DNA of 55,471 nt from Bacteroidales bacterium UBA6397. Lineage in GTDB: Bacteria; Bacteroidota; Bacteroidia; Bacteroidales; UBA932. The position numbers were made by a program, and so were the translations under genes. The stretch is from assembly GCA_002439875.1 (NCBI GenBank), contig DJQB01000019.1, forward strand, positions 1 to 55,471, read 5' to 3'. The notes under the pieces were generated by a model. The model was not told the origin of the DNA. It did no database searches and was given only the letters and a program-made list of their open reading frames with translations. Below, piece by piece: positions 7,539-16,084 of this stretch; the stretch's first letter is position 1, and every line of letters begins with the position of its first letter.

Positions 7539-9143
7539 ATGAAGAACAGATTCTCTGCCATATTCATGGTGCTTCTTGCCACCGTGTCCTGCATCAAGAA
7601 TGATATTCCTTACCCTGATGTGGACGCTGAGATTGTAGGCCTTCAGGCCGAGGGGGCCAAGTCCGTCAGCATCGACAAGGATGCCTGTGAGGTACTGATC
7701 ACGCTTGAAGAGGCATCGGACATCCGAGGAGTGAACATCACAGAGGTCTCTTTCAATGAGAAGGCTGTCGCTGCCTCGGCAGAATTGACAGGTGTCAGGG
7801 ACCTGTCCTCGCCATTCAACGTCACCTTGAGCCTTTATGAACGGAACTTTGATTGGACGATCAAGGCCGAACAACCGATAGAGCGTTACTTCACAGTTTC
7901 CGGCCAGTCAGGTGATTCAATGATTGATGCGGGCAATAGACGGGTGACATTCAAGATTCCGTCCTCGATGGATTTGAAGAATCTGAACGTGGTTTCCATG
8001 AAACTAGGGCCGGAGGGTGTGGCGAAATATTCCCCTGATGCCGCTTCAATCCACGATTTTACTAATCCTGTGGTGGTGAAGGTTTCCTATCATGGCGTTG
8101 TCGAGGAGTGGACAATTTCTGCTGAAACAGTCGAGACCTCCATTTCGATGACTGGAGTTGACGCTTGGACAAGGGTCGCTTGGCTCAATGCTTCCGGAAT
8201 TGAGGGTCGTGACAATGGATTCCGTGTCAGGAAGAAGGGAGAAACCGATTGGAGAAACGTTGCGAATGTTACTTCCAGGGGTGGCACGTTCAGTGCGATG
8301 GTAGAGGGACTTGAACCTTTGACTGAATATGAGTGTTTTGCCTTCAGCGGAGACGAAGTCACTGAGGTGGAGATGTTTGAAACCGAGGCTGAGGTGCAGC
8401 TGCCGAACGCGGGATTCGAGACATTCAGCAATGCTGAATCCTCCAAATATTTTTCGTTCTACGATCCGGCATCTTCGGATCCAAGTCTCCAGACCAAGTG
8501 GTGGGGATGCGGCAACAAAGGCTCTACCACAGTCGGCTCAAGCTATGCCATAACAAAACCGGATGACGCGGAGAAAGTCGAGGGAAAATATTCATTGAAG
8601 ATGGCGTCGCAGTACGTGATCATCAAGTTTGCCGCGGGCAATGTTTTTTCTGGTGAGTATGTCGATAATGTCGGATTTTCAGGTGGGAAAATTCGCATGG
8701 GACGTCCATTTTCCCTTCGTCCTAGGAAATTGACAGTATGGCTGAAGTACAAGAGTGGGAAGATCCAGCAGAAGACTCTTGGTGGCTATCCTGATGATGA
8801 TGTCGTCAAGGTCGGAGACAACGACAGGGGAACCGTCTGGGTGGCGCTCGGAGACTGGAACCCTAAGGAATATGGCGGCACGGCAGACTGCCCTGTCGAG
8901 GTGAACACCACGAAGAAAGAGACATTCTTTGACTCCAAAGGCCCGAATGTCATAGCCTACGGCAATTTTGTCACGGATCATGACATGGAGTGGACCAAGG
9001 TTGAGATTCCTCTTGAATATGTCTCCACATCCCGTCGTCCTACCCACATCATTGTCTCCTGTGCCGCCAGCATGCTGGGAGACTACTTCACCGGCAGCCC
9101 TGACTCAATCCTCTGGGTTGATGACTTCAAACTGGATTATTAG
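7539..9143 (+). CDS. Surface lipoprotein with PCMD domain
   Basis: A 534-residue lipoprotein: lipobox ATVSC at about residue 18. Two N-terminal Ig-like modules of DUF5018 type follow (about 25-115 and 115-205), each ending in a WTI motif (FDWTIKAE, EEWTISAE). A fibronectin-III-like module comes next (about 210-295, with LEPLTEYECFAF). The C-terminal PCMD domain (putative carbohydrate metabolism domain, about 300-534) carries LPNAGFETF, a KWWGCGN segment and the closing SILWVDDFKLDY. PCMD proteins are common at Bacteroidota surfaces; some solved folds resemble carbohydrate-binding modules. It is the last gene of the barrel operon, suggesting an outer-membrane complex. Substrate is unknown. Confidence 0.8.
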   Translation: MKNRFSAIFMVLLATVSCIKNDIPYPDVDAEIVGLQAEGAKSVSIDKDACEVLITLEEASDIRGVNITEVSFNEKAVAASAELTGVRDLSSPFNVTLSLYERNFDWTIKAEQPIERYFTVSGQSGDSMIDAGNRRVTFKIPSSMDLKNLNVVSMKLGPEGVAKYSPDAASIHDFTNPVVVKVSYHGVVEEWTISAETVETSISMTGVDAWTRVAWLNASGIEGRDNGFRVRKKGETDWRNVANVTSRGGTFSAMVEGLEPLTEYECFAFSGDEVTEVEMFETEAEVQLPNAGFETFSNAESSKYFSFYDPASSDPSLQTKWWGCGNKGSTTVGSSYAITKPDDAEKVEGKYSLKMASQYVIIKFAAGNVFSGEYVDNVGFSGGKIRMGRPFSLRPRKLTVWLKYKSGKIQQKTLGGYPDDDVVKVGDNDRGTVWVALGDWNPKEYGGTADCPVEVNTTKKETFFDSKGPNVIAYGNFVTDHDMEWTKVEIPLEYVSTSRRPTHIIVSCAASMLGDYFTGSPDSILWVDDFKLDY

Positions 9144-9169
9144 CACTTGGAAGTCCCTGCCTCTCGCCA

Positions 9170-9370
9170 ATGAACGATTTGAAAGCTCTTATGTGTCAGG
9201 CTTCCGTGCTGTTGTCACTGTCGCTCTTCATGCCAGTGACCGTCGTCATGGCGAGCGATTTCTATTTCAAATGTCAGGACGTTGAAAGCGGCTTGTCACA
9301 GAATTCTGTCTATGACATAATTCAGGATTCGTATGATCGGGTCTTGACCGCTACCGGAGGCGGGACAGGT
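9170..9370 (+). pseudogene. Truncated N-terminus of a hybrid two-component sensor (propeller type)
   Basis: An ATG at 9170 opens a frame with a signal-like segment (ASVLLSLSLFMPVTVVMASD), then FYFKCQDVESGLSQNSVYDI and IQDSYDRVLTATGGG. This is the characteristic entry into the two-component-regulator propeller of Bacteroidota hybrid sensors: GLSQNSV, then I-x-QD, then T-x-GG. Normal proteins are about 1300 residues; here the similarity ends after about 65 residues and the frame stops at 9448. It is a remnant lying directly after the PCMD lipoprotein gene, where such a sensor may once have regulated the operon. Confidence 0.6.
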
Positions 9371-9382
9371 TTCATCCTGGGG

Positions 9383-9670
9383 CGAACTGCTTCTACTCAT
9401 CCGTGGCGGAGCGCGGAAGGCTCATCTTTCCGTCGGCCTGGGACATAAGCGAAGCGGCGGAGCTGTCAGGCGCGAGGCGGAGGGGCAGTGTGTCCTGTCA
9501 AGATTAGGACGTCGACCGCCAGTACGGCGCCACGTGTCTTCCGGACAAGGCCGCCGAGGCGACAGGAGTCAAGGATGACCTGCTGGAAGTGCTGGGATGT
9601 AATCATGAGATGGTCGATGATGTCCTCACGATGGCCTACTTCCCGTTCAATGACGATGACACCGTGGAGT
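9383..9670 (+). pseudogene. Remnant of an insertion-sequence transposase (IS1634/IS4-like N-terminus)
   Basis: Read in one frame from 9383, the sequence gives RGRLIFPSAW, then an in-frame stop at 9505-9507, then DVDRQYGATCLPDKAAEATG, KDDLLEVLGCN and VLTMAYFPFNDDD. The order Y-G-A-T-x-L-x-D, T-G-V-x-x-D-L and the L-T-x-A-Y segment is that of the N-terminal region of IS1634-type DDE transposases. There is no catalytic domain, no second inverted repeat and a stop, so this is dead. The assignment rests on remembered family pattern only. Confidence 0.4.
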
Positions 9671-9826
9671 CATATGCCGTCAACCGAGGCGGTGCCGGCC
9701 GAGGACGGTTCCGTGTTGTGATAGATCTTGATGTAGGCGGAATCCTTAAGGGAATCGATGTCAAGGCTCCGGGCGTGGACGGAATGTGGTATAAAATCCT
9801 TATATTAGCGGAAAAATTCGAAGGGA

Positions 9827-10753
9827 ATGAAGATAGTGTTTCTGGATGCCGGCACGATGGGTGCATCATCGTTTGCTCCCATTGAAAGGCTGGGAGAACT
9901 TACGGTGTGGCCGGACTCCACCGTGGATGAAGCCGTAGGGAGAGTCGGAGACTGCGAGGTCGTGATCGTCAACAAGATCAAAGTCGATGATAATCTTCTT
10001 GATGTGGCTCCTAAGCTCAGGCTTGTCTGCGAGGCCGGCACCGGAATCAACAACATAGATGTGGAGGCTTGCTCCAGGAGAGGGATAATAGTCAGAAATG
10101 TAGCTGGCTATTCCACGGACTCCGTTGTCCAGGAAACATTCATGCATATTCTTAACCTTCTGGGCAACGGGTCCTATTTTGATGAAGTGGTTAAGTCAGG
10201 AGTGTATTCCAGAACCGGGCTTTTCACCAATTATTCGCGTCCTTTCATTGAGATGGCAGGCAAGATATTGGGAATCATCGGCATGGGTGCCATTGGAACA
10301 AAGGTCGCTAAGATCGGGGCCGCCTTCGGAATGAAAGTTATCTATTTTTCAACTTCCGGTACTGGCCACAACAGAGACTATCCGTCCGTGCCTCTTGAAC
10401 TTCTTATGCGGGAGTCGGACGTGATCTCTGTCCACGCACCTTACAATGAGCGCACCGCCGGCCTTGTCGGCGAGAAGGAACTGAGGATGATGAAGCCGAA
10501 GGCGGTCATTGTGAATATGGGACGAGGCGGAATCGTCGACGAGACCGCGTTGGCCAAGGTGATAGACGAAGGAGTCATCGGTGGCGCCGGCTTGGATGTC
10601 TATTCCGTAGAGCCGATTCCAACCAGCCATCCGCTTCTTCACACCCGGCATCCTGAACGCCTTAGTCTGACCCCTCACATCGCCTGGGCCAGCGTCGAGG
10701 CCCGTGAGCGTCTCATCCAGTCCATCGCCGACAACATCGCGAAAGGTTTTTAA
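9827..10753 (+). CDS. D-2-hydroxyacid dehydrogenase (glycerate dehydrogenase-like)
   Basis: A 308-residue NAD-dependent oxidoreductase. The Rossmann motif is LGIIGMGAIGTKVAK at about residue 145. The signature block HAPYNERTAGLVGEKEL, then VIVNMGRGGIVDETAL (the substrate-binding Arg), LDVYSVEP (the Glu) and LTPHIAWAS (the catalytic His) are all present. The Ala-x-x-Ala context and the LTPHIAW ending fit glycerate/hydroxypyruvate reductases better than phosphoglycerate dehydrogenase; no C-terminal ACT domain is present. The start ATG at 9827 has GAAGGG directly before it. It stands alone; the following gene is on the other strand. Exact substrate is not decided by sequence. Confidence 0.85.
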   Translation: MKIVFLDAGTMGASSFAPIERLGELTVWPDSTVDEAVGRVGDCEVVIVNKIKVDDNLLDVAPKLRLVCEAGTGINNIDVEACSRRGIIVRNVAGYSTDSVVQETFMHILNLLGNGSYFDEVVKSGVYSRTGLFTNYSRPFIEMAGKILGIIGMGAIGTKVAKIGAAFGMKVIYFSTSGTGHNRDYPSVPLELLMRESDVISVHAPYNERTAGLVGEKELRMMKPKAVIVNMGRGGIVDETALAKVIDEGVIGGAGLDVYSVEPIPTSHPLLHTRHPERLSLTPHIAWASVEARERLIQSIADNIAKGF

Positions 10754-10760
10754 CCTTTTT
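10742..10760 (+). terminator. Short terminator-like hairpin overlapping the dehydrogenase stop codon
   Basis: AAAGGTT (10742-10748), loop TTT, AACCTTT (10752-10758), then TT. The stop codon 10751-10753 is inside the hairpin. The stem is short and the T-run brief, so efficiency may be low. Confidence 0.4.
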
Positions 10761-10783
10761 CGGTCGCTGAGCTTGCGGAAGCG
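10761..10783 (+). repeat. REP-like half element in the gap before apt
   Basis: CGGTCGCTGAGCTTGCGGAA followed by GCG. The GGTCGCTGAGC core is the same as the arms of the longer palindromic element inside the SpoIID fusion gene (33848-33932). Sequences of this GTCGCTGAGC-type are abundant dispersed repeats in many bacterial genomes. Only one arm is recognisable here. Confidence 0.45.
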
Positions 10784-10827
10784 TACAGAATATCTTGACG
10801 CTTTACGTGTTTGTTTTGTGCAGATCC

Positions 10828-11394
10828 TTATCTGATGTGCGCGATTGAATATACCGGCGCGATCTTCTCAAGGCGGTTGCGGCCATAAAGGCCGTCAAGT
10901 TCGGCGAGGAATATGAACTCGGAGACTTTTACACCATACTCTTTGCCGTCAACGTTAATCTTAAGAGCGTCAAGGGCTTTGGCTATTCCTTCGGCGGTGC
11001 CTCCTGTGGCGAGAACGTCATCGATGATGGCGACCTTGAATATTCCGTCCTCAGCCTTGCCGGCCGCGATGTCGGATTTACGGAAGTAGAGGTTGTCGGG
11101 ACCATATTCCTTCATTATCTCTATGCTCTGCAGGTCATCGCCCGAGTGAGGCAGTTTGCCCTTCTTGCGGAAAGGCACGACGTTGGTCACGCCGCTGTCA
11201 GATGTGAGGAGCGGTGCGCAGAACAGGAACGCGCGGGCCTCTGGGGCGGCCACGGTAGGAGCCGTCACGTGACTGCCGATCTCGGCTATCAGCTTGGTGA
11301 AGACTTCTTTGTCCTGCATGAAAGGCATTATGTCAACGAAATTGATCCCCTCTTTGGGAAAGTTCTGATAGAATTTCAGTGTCTCTTCAAACAT
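10828..11394 (-). CDS. apt: Adenine phosphoribosyltransferase-like protein
   Basis: A 188-residue type I phosphoribosyltransferase. It begins MFEETLKFYQNFPKEGINFV, close to the start of Apt (FP-x-GI-x-F), and carries the PRPP-binding signature VAIIDDVLATGGTAEG at about residue 122, with GKLPHSGD as the flexible loop. Apt converts adenine and PRPP to AMP in the cytoplasm. The family is usually 170-180 residues; the extra length is a modest insertion near residue 155. It is divergent from a Tsx-like porin and a purine permease, which supports a purine-salvage role. A guanine/xanthine specificity cannot be excluded. Confidence 0.85.
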   Translation of the reverse strand: MFEETLKFYQNFPKEGINFVDIMPFMQDKEVFTKLIAEIGSHVTAPTVAAPEARAFLFCAPLLTSDSGVTNVVPFRKKGKLPHSGDDLQSIEIMKEYGPDNLYFRKSDIAAGKAEDGIFKVAIIDDVLATGGTAEGIAKALDALKINVDGKEYGVKVSEFIFLAELDGLYGRNRLEKIAPVYSIAHIR

Positions 11395-11425
11395 GGCTGT
11401 TGATAACTTTGTGAATATTATGGGG

Positions 11426-11433
11426 CAAAGGTA
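11426..11433 (-). promoter_or_regulatory. -7 element of the apt promoter
   Basis: TACCTTTG read leftward, about 32 bp upstream of the apt ATG. No clean TTTG lies at the expected -33 distance, so only the -7 box is claimed. Confidence 0.45.
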
Positions 11434-11508
11434 TGGACTTTCTCTGACATTTTTATTAATTTTGTCCTTTAAAATTCATAAAGGAACAAGTCAAATTCCT
11501 TAATATTT

Positions 11509-12309
11509 ATGTCAAACAAATCAATCATCGCCGCCGCAGTCGCAGCGCTCGCCTTTACTCTAGGAGCGAAGGCTCAGACCAACCTTCAGACCTTCTACGA
11601 TTTCGGTAAGGACCGCGGTCACTTCACAACCACCCTCGAGGGCTTCTATGGGGACAAATGGGGCAACACATTCTTCTTTGTTGACCACGACTACAACTCC
11701 AAGGATGACAATGACAAGACCTACGCGCCTAATGGAACTTATTTAGAGATCGCGCGCTGTCTCAACTTCTGGCAGAACACGAAATTTGCTCCTTTCAGTC
11801 TTCATGTCGAGTACAATGGAGGTGTCTACAACGGCTACACCATCAATAACGCCTTCCTCTTCGGCGTCGACTGGTTCCTTCACAGCGATGATTTCAAAAA
11901 CACGTTCAACCTCAAGGCTCTCTATAAGACCATTAATTACAATGGAGCCAAACACGCTGACGGAAGCAAGTTCAAGAGCGAGATTCCTCTCCAGCTCACC
12001 GCTGTCTGGGGAATGCAGGATCTTTTCGGTGTGACCGGACTCCGTTTCTCGGGATTTGCTGATTTCTGGTGGGAGGACCACACCGTCTGCCCTTACGTAA
12101 GCGACAAGAAGGCCGGTTATCGTGATTGGACAAAGGCCGAGGACGCCCATTTCGTCTTCCTCTCCGAGCCGCAGCTCTGGTACAACATCGGCCAGCATTT
12201 CGGAGTTGACAACCTCAATGTCGGCACAGAGATCGAGCTCTCTTACAATTTCGGAACCGGGAAGGGATTCTTTGTGCGTCCTTGTCTCGGCGCGAAGTGG
12301 GTTTTCTAG
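11509..12309 (+). CDS. DUF5020 outer-membrane protein, Tsx-like nucleoside channel
   Basis: A 266-residue protein with a signal peptide ending AKAQ. It follows the DUF5020/Tsx-like plan: LQTFYDFGKDRGHFTTTLEG, then DKWGNTFFFVDHDYN, PFSLHVEYNGGV, FLFGVDWFLHS, SGFADFWWED and a C-terminal GFFVRPCLGAKWVF ending in Phe, as expected for an outer-membrane barrel. Tsx channels pass nucleosides across the outer membrane. It lies 27 bp before an NCS2 purine permease and opposite apt, so it probably delivers purine bases or nucleosides to that permease. Channel activity itself is inferred from family resemblance. Confidence 0.8.
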   Translation: MSNKSIIAAAVAALAFTLGAKAQTNLQTFYDFGKDRGHFTTTLEGFYGDKWGNTFFFVDHDYNSKDDNDKTYAPNGTYLEIARCLNFWQNTKFAPFSLHVEYNGGVYNGYTINNAFLFGVDWFLHSDDFKNTFNLKALYKTINYNGAKHADGSKFKSEIPLQLTAVWGMQDLFGVTGLRFSGFADFWWEDHTVCPYVSDKKAGYRDWTKAEDAHFVFLSEPQLWYNIGQHFGVDNLNVGTEIELSYNFGTGKGFFVRPCLGAKWVF

Positions 12310-12336
12310 TTCAACGACACTTAACAATCCAAGACA

Positions 12337-13671
12337 ATGGCAGAGACAAAAATTCAGACCGCCGAGCCTAAAGGCTGGCTGACCAAACTGTTCGGATTCG
12401 ATCCGTCCACGATGAAGGTCTCCACGGAGATCGTGGCCGGCATCACCACATTCCTCGCTATGTCCTACATTCTCGCAGTCAACCCGTCAATTCTGGCTGA
12501 CTGTGGAATGGACAAGAACGCCCTCTTCACCACCACGGCTGTCGCCTCCATCCTCGCGACCCTCGTGATGGCATTTTATGCCAAACTTCCGTTCGCCCTC
12601 GCCCCTGGCATGGGTCTGAACGCTTTCTTCTGCTACACGGTGTGCCTCGGAATGGGCTACAGCTGGCAGTTCGCGCTGACCGCCGTCCTTATTGAAGGCA
12701 TAATATTCATAATACTGACTCTGACGAGTGTACGCGAAGCGATCGTGAACGCCCTCCCTCTGTCGCTGAGAAAGGCGATCGGGGCCGGCATCGGTCTGTT
12801 CATCGCCCTCATCGGTCTGAAGAGCGGCGGAATCGTCGTTGACGATCCGGCCACCCTCGTGAACCTCGGCGACATCACCAGCGGAGCCGGACTTCTCTCC
12901 GTCATCGGCATCGTCATCACCGGAGCCCTCGTGATCTTCAATATTCCCGGCGCCCTTCTGATCGGAATCATCGCGACCGCCGTCATCGGCATCCCGATGG
13001 GCATCACCCAGTTCCAGGGATTCGTTGACACTCCTCCGTCAATGGCTCCTATCTTCTGCCATTTCGACACCGACATGTCCCAGATCTTCAGCCTTGACAT
13101 GCTTGTGGTTGTGTTCACATTCCTTTTCGTGGACATATTCGACACGATCGGAACCCTCGTGGGGGTCACCACAAAGGCGAATATGACCGACAAGGACGGA
13201 AAGCCGATCCGTATGAACCAGGCCTTCATGGCCGACGCGATCGGTACGGTCGCAGGAGCCTGTCTCGGAACCAGCACGGTCACCACTTACGTTGAAAGCG
13301 CCTCAGGCGTGGCCCAGGGTGGCCGTTCAGGTCTCACCGCGTTTGCCGTTGCCGCCTGCTTTGTTCTGGCGTTGTTCTTCGCTCCGATATTCACCGCCAT
13401 CCCTGGCTCGGCTGTCTGCCCGGTGCTCGTCTTCGTGGGACTCTTCATGCTTAGCCCGATCAAGGACATTCCGCTCGACGACTTCTCCGAGTCCATCCCT
13501 GCTTTCCTCACGCTTATTCTTATGCCGATGACATATTCCATCTCCAATGGTATTCTCCTTGGCCTTGTGTCTTACGTCATCCTCAATGTCTGCACCGGAA
13601 AGGCAAAGAAAGTGGGTTGGTTTATGTATGTTTTGTCAATTTTAGTAATTCTAAAATTTATTTTCCTTTAA
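12337..13671 (+). CDS. NCS2-family purine permease (AzgA-like)
   Basis: A 444-residue integral membrane protein with about 12-14 hydrophobic segments. The N-terminus FGFDPSTMKVSTEIVAGITT, the ALAPGMGLNAFF segment and ALIGLKSGGIVV are the hallmark blocks of the AzgA/PbuG adenine-guanine-hypoxanthine branch of NCS2. The FLFVDIFDTIGTLVGV and GTSTVTTYVESASG motifs correspond to the substrate-binding helices. It follows the Tsx-like porin closely and is probably cotranscribed with it. Substrate choice between adenine, guanine and hypoxanthine cannot be read from the sequence. Confidence 0.92.
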   Translation: MAETKIQTAEPKGWLTKLFGFDPSTMKVSTEIVAGITTFLAMSYILAVNPSILADCGMDKNALFTTTAVASILATLVMAFYAKLPFALAPGMGLNAFFCYTVCLGMGYSWQFALTAVLIEGIIFIILTLTSVREAIVNALPLSLRKAIGAGIGLFIALIGLKSGGIVVDDPATLVNLGDITSGAGLLSVIGIVITGALVIFNIPGALLIGIIATAVIGIPMGITQFQGFVDTPPSMAPIFCHFDTDMSQIFSLDMLVVVFTFLFVDIFDTIGTLVGVTTKANMTDKDGKPIRMNQAFMADAIGTVAGACLGTSTVTTYVESASGVAQGGRSGLTAFAVAACFVLALFFAPIFTAIPGSAVCPVLVFVGLFMLSPIKDIPLDDFSESIPAFLTLILMPMTYSISNGILLGLVSYVILNVCTGKAKKVGWFMYVLSILVILKFIFL

Positions 13672-13690
13672 TTGTTTGATCCGTGGTGAA

Positions 13691-13717
13691 TTAACAATGA
13701 AGTTGCGTCATTGTTAA
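13691..13717. repeat. Perfect inverted repeat between permease and nrdD
   Basis: TTAACAATGA (13691-13700) and TCATTGTTAA (13708-13717) are perfect inverted copies with a 7-bp loop. It begins 20 bp after the permease stop but has only a weak following T-tract, so it may be a terminator or an operator upstream of the nrdD promoter. Confidence 0.55.
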
Positions 13718-13734
13718 TAACTTTAGCGATATTT

Positions 13735-13768
13735 TTTGCCCATAAAGCGGAATTATCTGCTATCTTTG
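13735..13768 (+). promoter_or_regulatory. Promoter of nrdDG
   Basis: TTTG (13735-13738), 22-bp spacer, TATCTTTG (13761-13768), about 88 bp before the nrdD ATG. The transcript would begin at about 13773, the base of a hairpin. Confidence 0.6.
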
Positions 13769-13771
13769 TGG

Positions 13772-13810
13772 AAGTCGGTTTGTCTCCCGTAAAAAGGGAC
13801 GGACCGACTT
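13772..13810 (+). promoter_or_regulatory. 5' leader hairpin of nrdDG
   Basis: AAGTCGGT (13772-13779) pairs with ACCGACTT (13803-13810), with further partial pairing of the inner GTCTCCC and GGGACGG segments. It sits at the predicted 5' end of the nrdD mRNA and is not followed by a T-run, so it is more likely an mRNA-stability or regulatory element than a terminator. No known riboswitch is recognised. Confidence 0.45.
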
Positions 13811-13855
13811 TGTGACCGACAAAACTACTTCTCAATACTTTAGATATAACTGAAT

Positions 13856-16084
13856 ATGGATGTGACTGTACGCAAGACCAACGGCTCCTATGAAGAGTAC
13901 GACAAGGTCAAACTGATGAACGGCATACGCGAGGCTTACAAGACGGCAGGGGAGGAATGCCCTGAGGCTGTGGTTGTCTCAATAGCGGAGAATCTCTACA
14001 TTTACGACAAGATCACAAGCCGTGAGATCAGGCGTCAGGTCGAGGAAAGTCTGATGTCAATCAACAAGAAAGTGGCCGTGGCGTACATTGAGAAGTTCGA
14101 TGCTGGTCTTGATCTTAGGAAGAAGCGTGACTTCATCCGTGACTACATAGCTGCCTCCAATGCTGCTACCGGATCAAAGTTCGATGCGAATGCCAATGTA
14201 ACTCGCAAAAACATCGTAACCCTTGGGCAGGAACTCTACAAGGAAAACAACATCAAGCAGAACCGCTACATCATGAAGGACAAAATCAAGTCCCTTTATG
14301 GTCGTTCGCTCGCCAGCCAGTACATCAAGGATCTGGAGAGCCACGTCCTATACAAGCACGATGAGAGCGGCACTCCGGGCTACCCTTATTGCGTGGCCAT
14401 CACGATGTACCCGTTCCTCGTGGACGGTCTGATCAAACTCGGAGGGGTCTCTGTGGCCCCTACCGACCTCAAGTCGTTCTGCGGCGAGTTCATCAATCTG
14501 GTATATTCAATCTCATCCCAATTCATGGGAGCGGTCGCCACTCCTGAGTTCCTGATGTACTTGGACTATTTCATCCGCAAGGACTATGGTGATGACTACC
14601 TTGATCATCTTGAGGAAGTTGTGGAGATGAATGCCAAGAAGAGAACTCTCGTAAAGGTCATCGATAATTATTTCCAACAAGTAGTGCATTCCATGAATAT
14701 GCCGGCGGGCAACCGTGGTTATCAAACTGTGTTCTGGAACATCAGCTACTTCGACGAGAGCTATTTTCGCGGCGTGTTCGGTGACTTCCGATTCCCGGAC
14801 GGCACCGAGCCTAAGTGGGAGACCCTTTCCTGGCTCCAGAAGCACTTTATGAACTGGTTCAACAAGGAGAGGAACCGTTACATCCTGACCTTCCCTGTCG
14901 AGACGATGGCGCTGCTGACCGACGGCAAGGACGATTTCATCGACAAGGAATATGCCGACTTCACGGCTGAGATGTGGTCCAAAGGACACAGCTTCTTCTG
15001 CTATCTGTCCGACAGTCCGGACAGCCTTGCGAGCTGCTGCCGCTTGAGGAACTCCATCACTGAACTTGACAAGGTCGATGAGTCGCACAACCACACCACA
15101 CATCAATACTCAATGGGGACAGCCTCTGTCTCAACCGGATCCAAGTCTGTGATGACCATCAACCTGAACAGGCTTATCCAGCTCGCCACCAGACGTTATT
15201 TCCTTGAGAAGAAGGGTCTTGTTGTGGATGGCTCCAAAGCTCTGACAAGAGCTGACTATGACAAGAATCAGCTCTATGAATATATCCGTGCTGCCGTGAC
15301 CGAGGAGACCGAGAGGGTGCACAAGTACCAGAAGGCCTTCAACGAGATCATCAAGGATTTTCTTGCCGCGCATATGCTGGATGTCTATCAGGCCGGCTTC
15401 ATCGACATGAAGAGGCAGTATCTCACAATTGGAGTTAATGGTTTGACTGACGCCGCCGAGTTCCTTGGGCTGACCATCAGCCCGAACCCGGAGTACAACG
15501 AGTTCGTGGATGTCATTCTGGAGACTATAAACAGGTCCAACAAGAAAGACAAGACTTCAGACACGATGTTCAACACCGAGTTCGTTCCGGGCGAGAACCT
15601 TTCCGGAAAGAATTATAAGTGGGATCAGAAGGATGGATTCTATGTCTCCCCGAAGCACAATATGTACAGTTCGTACTTCTACAATCCGGAGGACGATTCT
15701 CTGTCAATGATCGACAAGTTCAAGCTCCACGGCAATGAATATGTCAAGCACCTTGACGGTGGCTCGGCTCTTCACATGAATGTCGCTGAGCATTTGTCCA
15801 AAGATCAATATCGTCAGTTACTCAAGACGGCTGCACACTATGGCACCAACTACTTTACATTTAACTGCCGCAACACTGTCTGCAACGACTGTGGGTACAT
15901 CAGCAAGGACACCCTTGAAGTCTGTCCTAAGTGCGGAAGCCACAATCTGGACTATCTGACCCGTGTTATCGGTTACTTGAAGCGTGTCTCATCGTTCAGC
16001 GAGATGCGTCAGGTCGAGGCCGCCCATAGATTCTACAACCATGACGGCGTGTCACAGAACAAAGAGGAGACTCCTAAAGCATGA
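13856..16084 (+). CDS. nrdD: Anaerobic (class III) ribonucleoside-triphosphate reductase
   Basis: A 742-residue oxygen-sensitive enzyme that makes deoxynucleotides from NTPs. An ATP-cone occupies about residues 1-90 (VRKTNGSYEEYDKVKLMNGI). The catalytic core follows, including HVLYKHDESGTPGYPYC and SLASCCRLRN. The C-terminus has the zinc site C676-x2-C679 and C690-x2-C693 and the radical-bearing loop RVIGYLKRVSSFS with Gly706. Length fits the family. The activase gene nrdG overlaps its stop by 4 bp. A leader hairpin and promoter lie upstream. The enzyme fits an anaerobic or microaerobic life. Confidence 0.96.
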   Translation: MDVTVRKTNGSYEEYDKVKLMNGIREAYKTAGEECPEAVVVSIAENLYIYDKITSREIRRQVEESLMSINKKVAVAYIEKFDAGLDLRKKRDFIRDYIAASNAATGSKFDANANVTRKNIVTLGQELYKENNIKQNRYIMKDKIKSLYGRSLASQYIKDLESHVLYKHDESGTPGYPYCVAITMYPFLVDGLIKLGGVSVAPTDLKSFCGEFINLVYSISSQFMGAVATPEFLMYLDYFIRKDYGDDYLDHLEEVVEMNAKKRTLVKVIDNYFQQVVHSMNMPAGNRGYQTVFWNISYFDESYFRGVFGDFRFPDGTEPKWETLSWLQKHFMNWFNKERNRYILTFPVETMALLTDGKDDFIDKEYADFTAEMWSKGHSFFCYLSDSPDSLASCCRLRNSITELDKVDESHNHTTHQYSMGTASVSTGSKSVMTINLNRLIQLATRRYFLEKKGLVVDGSKALTRADYDKNQLYEYIRAAVTEETERVHKYQKAFNEIIKDFLAAHMLDVYQAGFIDMKRQYLTIGVNGLTDAAEFLGLTISPNPEYNEFVDVILETINRSNKKDKTSDTMFNTEFVPGENLSGKNYKWDQKDGFYVSPKHNMYSSYFYNPEDDSLSMIDKFKLHGNEYVKHLDGGSALHMNVAEHLSKDQYRQLLKTAAHYGTNYFTFNCRNTVCNDCGYISKDTLEVCPKCGSHNLDYLTRVIGYLKRVSSFSEMRQVEAAHRFYNHDGVSQNKEETPKA

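Noticed and set aside
9589..9885. 98-codon frame continuing after the transposase remnant into the dehydrogenase start
   Set aside because: It is the tail of the remnant's frame; only the part up to about 9670 resembles anything, and it overlaps the real dehydrogenase start at 9827.
12657..13286. Open frame of 209 codons opposite the NCS2 permease
   Set aside because: Shadow of a GC-rich third-position pattern in a well-supported gene; the product is rich in Met/Ile/Pro with no domain.
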